Below the pieces are notes generated by a model. It was not told where the DNA came from. It worked only from the letters and a program-made list of their open reading frames with translations, and did not search any database. DNA of 42,889 nucleotides from IMG/VR virus record IMGVR_UViG_3300005511_000846, positions 1 through 42,889 of that record; one strand, 5' to 3'. Positions 36,620-42,889 of the stretch are shown in pieces (the stretch's first letter is position 1; the number at the start of each line of letters is the position of its first letter). Position numbers and translations under genes: made by a program. The stretch comes from a virus.

Positions 36620-38832
36620 GCCTTCGTCGCGACTACGAGAACTTGCCGTCCGAGGAAATCGAGATCCGTGCGCGCGACGAGTATTTCTACTCGTCGACCA
36701 AGGGGTTTGTGAAACCCGATCTGCGTGACCCGATCTTCACGCCGCTGTTTACCGCCATCCTTGGTGCCGGCGGCCTCGGCCTTTCGGGAACTGCGCTTTC
36801 GATTGGGGTCGGTATTGCATCGGCGCTCGCCACCACGGCCCTGACGATCGGCCTGCAGGCCGCGATGATGCCGAAGCCGCCGAAGCCGGAAAAAGGGAAG
36901 TTGCCACTCCAGCAGGCGATCCCGTACCGAATATTCGGTTATGGGCGAAATCGTACCGCTGGCGCCTTCATGCTGTGGGAGACGAACGGCCCCAACCTCA
37001 TATCGGTGCAGGCGATCAGGGCGCATCGGATCAAGTCGTATAACCGGTTCTGGCTTCATGATGATGAAGTCACGGTTCCTCCTGGCGGCGGAGTCGCCTC
37101 GTCAGGATCTGAACGGTATGGAGTAAATGTCGGGATCCAGTATCGCCTCGGCATGGCGGTCGAGACCGCCTATCCCTTTGTGGCGGATAGCTTCTCTGCG
37201 GCCGGGCTCTGGTCATACGATCATCGCGGGGACGGCCAGGCGTCGGTCGCCATGTACGCCTCGGCGACACGCGAAAAAGATCAGAGGAAGATGTTTCCGT
37301 ACGGCGCTCCTCGCCTGTCGACGGAAACCGACGATTACCATTGCTGGGACCCTCGCGATCCCGATCAGGATCCCGACGATCCGGATACTTGGACCTGGAC
37401 GCAGAACACCGCACTGCAGATTATTCATTGGCGCTGCTTCTCGGAATTCGGCTACCGGCGCGACTATCGGAAAGCGATCCTGCCGGTACTCGACTATTGG
37501 ATGGAGGAAGCGGACATTTGCGACGAAGACGTTCCGCTTGCAGCCGGCGGTACGGAAAAGCGCTACCAGAGCAATATCTGGGATACGACGGAGAACGATC
37601 CGAAGGCAACGTTCAACGCGTTGCTCGCCGCATGCGATGGACACCACGTCGTCCGCGGCGACGGCGCGGAAATCCTCACTGTAGGAAAGTTCCGGGAAAG
37701 CCGATGCGCGACCCTGACGGATGAAGATATCCTGGGATACCGCGTTGAGGGCGGCATTCTCCCCGAGGATGAAATCAACCGGCTTGTGCCGACGTTCAAC
37801 TATCCCGCCACGGGCTATACTACTACTGATACCGACTATTACGAGGATGTTGACGCGCAGATTGAGGCCGGCCGGGTGATGTCGGCTCAGGCTGATTACG
37901 CCGCCGTTCAGCAATGGCGGCAGGCTCGACGGCTCGGTATTCGGGACTGGAGGCGGTATCTGGAAAAGATCCGCGGCACGCTGAACATTGGCCTGTGCGG
38001 GATCAATGCCGCCTATGCACGGTGGGTGAGAGTTCTGGCGCCTATCCGGCTTCCGAAACTCTACGGCGACCTGATCGAAAACCGCCGCTCGGTGCTGGCG
38101 CCTGCGCAAGGCGGGTTCACGATGGACTTCATCCGCCACCCGGATGATATCGACGCATGGAACCCCTCGGTCGACGAGGGCAAGCAGCCACATGTTCCGG
38201 GTGTACCGAATGCCGTCGGCGTCGTGACGCCGGTCATCAATCTGGTGCAAGCAAGGCCCAACGGCCAGAGCGTCTATATCCGCGTCGTCATCCTCGATCC
38301 CGAGGATACAAGCCTGACGCCCGTCGTGAGGTACCGACTAGCCGACAATGGCACCGGCAATCCGGGGGCGTGGATCGAGCAGCAGTTTTCCGGCGCTGCT
38401 GCGTCTGGTGGGTTTATCGAGCTCAACACATCGGTCGTACCGAGTGACAAGCTTCTCGACATCCAGGCGCAATTCATTTCGTCCGGAGGAGCGCCGGGCA
38501 ACTGGTCGATCACAGCGAACATCACCTCGACGGTGGATGCCGTGGCACCTGGAACTCCGACGAACATGACAGCTCCGAACAGCGTGACCACCGTCCCGGT
38601 CAGCGCCAAGGCGGCGAACGACAACACTCGATACCTGATCTTCAAGCGCGGCACGACAGGGCAGACCTTCGCAGCTGCGACACAGATCGGCCGCTACTCG
38701 GTCACTGCCAACCAGGTGATCGCCTTCAACGACACTCCTGGCGCCGGCACTTGGAAATATTGGTGCGGCGCCGAGAACATCTCCGGGGTTCCGTCAGCAG
38801 CGCAGGCCTCGGCTACGGCAATCGTTACGTAG
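36616..38832 (+). CDS. Central tail hub/tip attachment protein (J-like)
   Basis: A 738-aa protein. After an N-terminal acidic part and a long hydrophobic stretch (ILGAGGLGLSGTALSIGVGI, about 48-85) comes the conserved tail-hub body (RYQSNIWDTTENDPKATFNA, IEAGRVMSAQADYAAVQQWR, WVRVLAPIRLPKLYG). Fibronectin-III-like beta repeats make up the last 200 residues (PTNMTAPNSVTTVPVSAKAA). It likely forms the tail tip that anchors the fibre. TTG 36616 has GGAGG eight bases upstream and overlaps the previous stop; ATG 36601 is the alternative without a ribosome site. Confidence 0.85.
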   Translation: MSLRRDYENLPSEEIEIRARDEYFYSSTKGFVKPDLRDPIFTPLFTAILGAGGLGLSGTALSIGVGIASALATTALTIGLQAAMMPKPPKPEKGKLPLQQAIPYRIFGYGRNRTAGAFMLWETNGPNLISVQAIRAHRIKSYNRFWLHDDEVTVPPGGGVASSGSERYGVNVGIQYRLGMAVETAYPFVADSFSAAGLWSYDHRGDGQASVAMYASATREKDQRKMFPYGAPRLSTETDDYHCWDPRDPDQDPDDPDTWTWTQNTALQIIHWRCFSEFGYRRDYRKAILPVLDYWMEEADICDEDVPLAAGGTEKRYQSNIWDTTENDPKATFNALLAACDGHHVVRGDGAEILTVGKFRESRCATLTDEDILGYRVEGGILPEDEINRLVPTFNYPATGYTTTDTDYYEDVDAQIEAGRVMSAQADYAAVQQWRQARRLGIRDWRRYLEKIRGTLNIGLCGINAAYARWVRVLAPIRLPKLYGDLIENRRSVLAPAQGGFTMDFIRHPDDIDAWNPSVDEGKQPHVPGVPNAVGVVTPVINLVQARPNGQSVYIRVVILDPEDTSLTPVVRYRLADNGTGNPGAWIEQQFSGAAASGGFIELNTSVVPSDKLLDIQAQFISSGGAPGNWSITANITSTVDAVAPGTPTNMTAPNSVTTVPVSAKAANDNTRYLIFKRGTTGQTFAAATQIGRYSVTANQVIAFNDTPGAGTWKYWCGAENISGVPSAAQASATAIVT

Positions 38833-38898
38833 TTTCGAAAGACATCATCCCACTCAGCCTTGGCGTTCGTCGCCGGGCGCTTTTGCATGAGGATTTCC

Positions 38899-41124
38899 AT
38901 GCCTGAACTAGCCTCGATCATCTGGGCAGACGGTCCATCTTTGGTGCCGAAGGAGCCACCCAAATCAAAGATCAGGGCTTGGGCCGCATGGGTCGAAGGG
39001 CTGATCACCGCCTTTACCACCAACGGCGGCCTGATCTATTCCTCGCTGGCGTTGCTCAATGACGACCTTGAGCATGCTGACAAATCCATGGCGTGGGTCT
39101 ACGGCGATGCGGCCGTTGCCAACAATGGCGTTTATGGCAAGGTCGGTGCATCCGGCACTGGTTCATGGACCCGCCGCAGTGATCTGCCGTTTTCGTTCAT
39201 CATAGCCAACGACGCCGGCGCGGGCACGCCGAATGCTATAATCGCCACCACCGCTATTCCCGTGGTGTCGTCTGCTCTCGTTTGGATGAACGTTGCCGAC
39301 ACCAATACCGGCACGCCGGTTACTGTCGCGTTCAACGGCGGCACGGTCCTCACCGTCAAGACGAATGCAGGCAACGATGTCGCTCCAGGCGGTCTCGCTG
39401 CGGGCACGATCGTCATGGGCATCGTGTCGGACTCCATGTTCCGGCTTTTGAGCGACCAGGCAAGCACAGCCATCCTTGCAGCGGCCGAAGCTGCGCAGGA
39501 TGCGGCGGAGGCCGCGCAAGCTGCGGCTGAGGCGGCGCGGGATATCGCCATTGCTGGCGTCACCGTGCCGATCTATGCGACGATTGACGGGATGACAGCC
39601 GTCACAGTTCCTGTCTTGATCAAGACTGTCCGCGTCAATGGCCGCACGACAGCCGGCGACGGCAAGGAAGGCACGTTCATTCGTGTGCCGGCTGATCCTG
39701 GTTCGACGGTGAGTGCGGATGACAAGTTCCGTTCTGCTGATAGGTTCATGCCGGACGGAAGCACGAGCTCAGGCAATGGCGGCTGGTGGCAGCGCAAGGC
39801 TGCGACCTATGCCGAAGCTAAGAGCAATGAATGGATACCCGGTCGTGAATTCAGTTTACCGGCAGGATATGGGGCTGGGACTGCTGCAGCGTTCAACACG
39901 GCTATGCAGGCCGTTGCACTTCGGGGTGGTGGTAAGGTGATAGTCCCAGCTGAAACCATCATACTCGATGCTACTCTCGACAACAAATACGCTGACGTGA
40001 TGTTGATGAGTAATCACATGCTCAAAGGCCAATCGGCAGGTGGTGCGGATCCGTTCGGGCAAGGCGCAAAATTCGTGGCCACATTCGCCGGCATCATGTT
40101 CCGTCACCGGACGCCTTACGCTTCCGAGATGGGCGGCGTTATGCAGCGTCGGAACAATGGTGGTGGTATCCGTGGGATTACGCTGAACGGCAACCTGATC
40201 GCTACTCAAGGCATGCTTGCCGATAGCATCGCCAATCACCACCATGAGGTTTATGTAACCGGCATTGTCGGTGTACTCGGAACCGCATTTGCCATCGGAT
40301 ACAAGTGCGGCGTCACTGGTACCGACGTTGGCGAGGCCGCCGATATCCAGAATGGAGTAATGAACCTAAAGGTCCGTCAGATTGATGCAGTTGCTGAACG
40401 TTCGGTGGGAGGCATCGTCATCAACGGCTCAACTAATGCTAATTTCAGCCTCAACGGGCGAATGGATATGACGGTCCAGCATTGGGACGGTACGGCGCTC
40501 TACGGAATATGCGCCGACAACAATCGCGACATGTATTTCCGATCGCAGAGGGTAGGCGGCACGGGCAGCGCGATCCTATGCCAAGGTATTGGCGCGGTTC
40601 CCGGTGGCCCTGTAGGATTTCAGGGGAACGTATTCCGGCTCGTTTCGTGTAATGCTCCTGTCGTTCTCACCGGGACAGATGCAGGGGGGATAACGACCGG
40701 CGTCATCAACGAAATCATCTGTGATGATGACAACGGTATGGCAGAACCCACGGCAGGCACGGGATCGAAGTGGCTTATCCGTCGCAGCCGGGGGCGCACC
40801 AAGGGTTTTTCCTTCGACGGGCTTGATGCCGGTATAGGAGCGGCAGGCACTAACGCCGCAATGGCAGCGCGGGCCACCTATACATCTGCCTCGATTATCG
40901 CAGCCGGCGGCAGTGACCAAGACGTTGTTTTGGTCAATGGCACCACTGTTTGGCGCATATACATTGATACCACAACCAAGAACCTCAAAATCAACCGTGT
41001 TGCCGGTACCGGGAAACTTGATTTAGGTTCTGTCACGGAATTGCTCGTCGCAGGCCTGCAGGTGTCCTACGGTGCTAACGATAGCGGCGGGGCGGGGTTC
41101 AAAGTGTTGCGAGTGCCGAACTAG
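38899..41124 (+). CDS. Tail fibre/tailspike with beta-helix-like C-terminal part
   Basis: A 741-aa receptor-binding candidate. The N-terminal 60 residues look like a tail-attachment segment and are followed by an Ig-like beta domain (IIATTAIPVVSSALVWMNVA). An alanine-rich coiled coil comes next (AAAEAAQDAAEAAQAAAEAA, about 195-215). A long right-handed parallel beta-helix-like region follows (IRGITLNGNLIATQGML, NGVMNLKVRQIDAVAERSVG, GGIVINGSTNANFSLNGRM), as in pectate-lyase-fold tailspikes. It may bind or degrade a surface polysaccharide. ATG 38899 has GAGGA five bases upstream; longer forms start at TTG 38860 or ATG 38887. It ends against an oppositely oriented gene. Confidence 0.85.
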   Translation: MPELASIIWADGPSLVPKEPPKSKIRAWAAWVEGLITAFTTNGGLIYSSLALLNDDLEHADKSMAWVYGDAAVANNGVYGKVGASGTGSWTRRSDLPFSFIIANDAGAGTPNAIIATTAIPVVSSALVWMNVADTNTGTPVTVAFNGGTVLTVKTNAGNDVAPGGLAAGTIVMGIVSDSMFRLLSDQASTAILAAAEAAQDAAEAAQAAAEAARDIAIAGVTVPIYATIDGMTAVTVPVLIKTVRVNGRTTAGDGKEGTFIRVPADPGSTVSADDKFRSADRFMPDGSTSSGNGGWWQRKAATYAEAKSNEWIPGREFSLPAGYGAGTAAAFNTAMQAVALRGGGKVIVPAETIILDATLDNKYADVMLMSNHMLKGQSAGGADPFGQGAKFVATFAGIMFRHRTPYASEMGGVMQRRNNGGGIRGITLNGNLIATQGMLADSIANHHHEVYVTGIVGVLGTAFAIGYKCGVTGTDVGEAADIQNGVMNLKVRQIDAVAERSVGGIVINGSTNANFSLNGRMDMTVQHWDGTALYGICADNNRDMYFRSQRVGGTGSAILCQGIGAVPGGPVGFQGNVFRLVSCNAPVVLTGTDAGGITTGVINEIICDDDNGMAEPTAGTGSKWLIRRSRGRTKGFSFDGLDAGIGAAGTNAAMAARATYTSASIIAAGGSDQDVVLVNGTTVWRIYIDTTTKNLKINRVAGTGKLDLGSVTELLVAGLQVSYGANDSGGAGFKVLRVPN

Positions 41125-41336
41125 CGCCTTATTTCTAGGTGCTCTTGCTGTAGCTCGGCCTTGAGTTTCTCTGTAATAGCAAATGAAGCCATGCCAGGGA
41201 TGGACACAAAAGTTAGGTAGCCATCCTCTACAGCCTTCAAGGCGATCGCGTATTGTTCTGAGGGCGCAGAGCCTTGTTTCAGCGTGAACCGGCCGTTTGC
41301 GTCAAGCAATTCGCTTATTTTATCGAGATCAACCAT
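41121..41336 (-). CDS. Small hypothetical protein facing the tail fibre gene (71 aa)
   Basis: A 71-aa alpha/beta protein (MVDLDKISELLDANGRFTLK, then AIALKAVEDGYLTFVSIPG). AAGGAG lies nine bases upstream of ATG 41336. Its stop overlaps the fibre stop by four bases on the other strand. No family is recognised. The position next to two methyltransferase genes suggests a shared minus-strand transcript. Confidence 0.7.
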   Translation of the reverse strand: MVDLDKISELLDANGRFTLKQGSAPSEQYAIALKAVEDGYLTFVSIPGMASFAITEKLKAELQQEHLEIRR

Positions 41337-41360
41337 TCCAAGCGCTCCTTGTGATTGTGC

Positions 41361-42230
41361 CTATGCTGGTATCCATGGCGGGCTAACCTGAATCCCTGCC
41401 TTCTTCTCTGGAAGAGAGACATCAAGATAGATGTTATGCGCCCGCACTTCCACGAATTGCGAGATATGACTTTCCAAAGAACCCAAGGGAGCGGAGACGT
41501 CAATATCGTGGGTGATGTACTGGTATCGAGACGTGTCGAAATCGGGTGACAGGAAGGCAAAATAAGATTGCAGTTCAGGGAGTGAAAATTCCTTCCAGTG
41601 ATGACCATAGGTACCATTGGCCATGATCTCATTTATTCGCGGCCCATAGCCATTCCCAGTCAGCATACGGTTCATCCGTTCGCTGATGGAGCGATGATAC
41701 ATGGAGTTCGGGGTGGTTACGATGATCCGGCCGCCTGGGCGCAGTACGCGGTAAACCTGTTTCCAGAACGGGATCGGGTTGAACGCCATATGCTCGATGA
41801 TCTCGCAGAATAGAACGAGGTCAACGCTATCGTCGGGGAGGCCGGCTATGCTGTCCGCAAGCTCCATTCTATGCGTGACGCGCAGGTCCATCTTCATGGC
41901 TTCTGCGGCCTTCACGACCGATGGGAATGTCGTTGGGTTGGTGGTGTCTGACCCGATCATTCGATGCCCGCGGTTAGCGTACAGGAATGCGTTGTGGAGC
42001 CAATGACTTCCCATGTCGAGGATATCCAGCCGCGCTGCGGACGGTATAGGCGACAGGGCAAAGTCCCTAGTCTTGGTATATCGAGCCCAATGCGCCGCAA
42101 GATATTTTTCGTCGGTTACTCCGAATTGCGAGAACCATTGAGTGACGTTTGATAAGGTTTCCTCTTCGACAAGAAAGAGGCCAGCTTCGGACATAGGCTT
42201 TCTCCGCCGGAAGGGGAATTTTAGTTTCAT
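41361..42230 (-). CDS. SAM-dependent class I methyltransferase
   Basis: A 289-aa protein with a Methyltransf_11/23 layout: motif I ILDMGSHWLHNAFLYANRG (about 70-88), MIGSDTTNP at strand 2, VDLVLFCEIIEHM (about 136-148) and VLRPGGRIIVTTPNSMYH (about 163-180). The substrate is unknown; the EIIEHM type commonly acts on small molecules, lipids or sugars rather than on DNA. It overlaps the next methyltransferase gene as ATGA, so the two form a unit. A role in modifying a cell-surface glycan, or a virion glycan next to the fibre, is possible but unproven. Confidence 0.85.
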   Translation of the reverse strand: MKLKFPFRRRKPMSEAGLFLVEEETLSNVTQWFSQFGVTDEKYLAAHWARYTKTRDFALSPIPSAARLDILDMGSHWLHNAFLYANRGHRMIGSDTTNPTTFPSVVKAAEAMKMDLRVTHRMELADSIAGLPDDSVDLVLFCEIIEHMAFNPIPFWKQVYRVLRPGGRIIVTTPNSMYHRSISERMNRMLTGNGYGPRINEIMANGTYGHHWKEFSLPELQSYFAFLSPDFDTSRYQYITHDIDVSAPLGSLESHISQFVEVRAHNIYLDVSLPEKKAGIQVSPPWIPA

Positions 42231-42889
42231 GCCGGGTGGAACCGTAACCAGAATGGGTCGCGAGCCCTCACGGACGCCTCTGCGGTTCTTGTGCGGTAAT
42301 ATTTCTGGCCTCGATTGTCTTTAGTAAATGAGGCCATAGTCCACGAGGGGGTTATAACGCCAGCGTCCAGAAGCGCTTCGTTCAAGCCGGCGATCAGGTG
42401 AACAAGCGCCAGGTCGTCCTTATCATTGTGGTCAAAGCCATGACCGAAGCCGCGGTCAACGAACAGATCGACAATACCACCGCATCCGACAAACTTGTTG
42501 GGCCGGAACCGTTGGAGCAACAAAGGCAGAATATCCTGCGCGCGGACGCCTTCGAAATCATCTCCGTCGAGGGAGCAATCGTGGTCGATGAAGGTCTCAT
42601 TGAATCGCTGAAGCTGGGTATGGATCTTCTGCTTTTCGCTGAGCATCGGCCAGATGAGGTCGACGAAGACTTTTGCTTCCGGCCAGCGCATATGCCCGTT
42701 CCGGCCGATCATATCGCAGGTGACAAAGATGCCATCCGGGGTCAGCCGCTCAAGGCAGTAGTCGAAAAGGAATTCTAGTTCCACGATATGGTGAAGCGCA
42801 TGATTGGCCATGATCATGTTAAAGCCGCCAAGAATGTCGATCTTGTTGAGGTCAGACACAAATGGTTCGAAATGTTGCTCCAAACCCTC
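42227..42889 (-). CDS. Partial class I methyltransferase (cut by window edge)
   Basis: The frame is open to the right edge, so the N-terminal part is missing. What remains begins in the middle of a Rossmann methyltransferase: NMIMANHALHHIVELEFLFD (motif IV region), LERLTPDGIFVTCDMIGRNG (motif VI) and a long C-terminal region with FETLIDHDC-like and IVDLFVDRGFGHGFDHNDKD segments. The apparent start at 42883 is a TTG inside the domain and is not believed. It shares an ATGA overlap with the downstream methyltransferase. The substrate is unknown. Confidence 0.8.
   Translation of the reverse strand, partial: EGLEQHFEPFVSDLNKIDILGGFNMIMANHALHHIVELEFLFDYCLERLTPDGIFVTCDMIGRNGHMRWPEAKVFVDLIWPMLSEKQKIHTQLQRFNETFIDHDCSLDGDDFEGVRAQDILPLLLQRFRPNKFVGCGGIVDLFVDRGFGHGFDHNDKDDLALVHLIAGLNEALLDAGVITPSWTMASFTKDNRGQKYYRTRTAEASVRARDPFWLRFHPA

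Noticed and set aside
1-42889. Search by eye for tRNA genes, an att core, a holin-endolysin cassette and insertion sequences
   Set aside because: None could be supported; the attachment site and lysis genes probably lie outside the window.

Overview
The window is most of a temperate, siphovirus-type (HK97-like) prophage in an alphaproteobacterium, most likely one of the Rhizobiales (Rhizobium, Agrobacterium or Ensifer group). This host call rests on protein style (DUF1643, rhizobial-type small phage proteins, fused protease-capsid), a GC content that looks near 60 %, and the codon use. It is an inference from reading, not from a search. No rRNA, tRNA, CRISPR array or insertion sequence was seen. 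Neither prophage end is visible: the integrase stops at base 1 and the right edge cuts a methyltransferase gene.

Left arm (1-10212, almost all minus strand). A long leftward early operon of about twenty small genes, most joined by ATGA or TGATG overlaps, runs from a promoter near 10330 to the tyrosine integrase at the left edge. It encodes small membrane and hypothetical proteins, a full-length DNA polymerase sliding clamp, a DUF1643 protein, an HNH protein and a series of modular proteins. The modular proteins share short conserved DNA boxes at internal linkers and at gene ends. A plus-strand ribbon-helix-helix regulator gene with four 12-bp operator boxes interrupts the operon at 3492-3764.

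Switch region (10213-11562). An S24/LexA-type repressor gene points left and a small Cro-like gene points right. Ten-bp operator cores (GGAAATTTCC and relatives) lie in the -35/-10 spacers of both switch promoters and of the leftward early promoter, which is a lambda-like OL/OR layout. Downstream of the Cro-like gene is a hairpin-rich stretch that may be a terminator or structured RNA.

Right early region (11563-19017). Small regulators lead into a wHTH-ParB-MT-A70 adenine methyltransferase fusion and a 703-aa cytosine-C5 methyltransferase with an eight-fold internal repeat. A winged-helix replication-initiator-like protein follows, with an iteron cluster inside its gene (probable origin). The region ends with a NusG-like protein placed just before the late genes.

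Late region (19018-41124). A terminator-like hairpin is followed by an HNH packaging endonuclease, a GC-rich inverted repeat that is the best cos candidate, and the small and large terminase subunits. Next come a prohead protease-major capsid fusion, the portal, a collagen-like decoration or fibre protein, head-tail connectors, the tail tube, tail chaperones with a probable -1 frameshift, a tape measure with a lytic transglycosylase domain, tail-tip proteins and a beta-helix-like tail fibre. Strong 11-bp-stem hairpins follow the capsid gene and the tail-tube pair.

Right edge (41121-42889). Three minus-strand genes, two of them class I methyltransferases, face the tail fibre. They look like an accessory (moron or surface-modification) block. 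No holin or endolysin cassette was recognised in the window, so lysis genes probably lie beyond the right edge.
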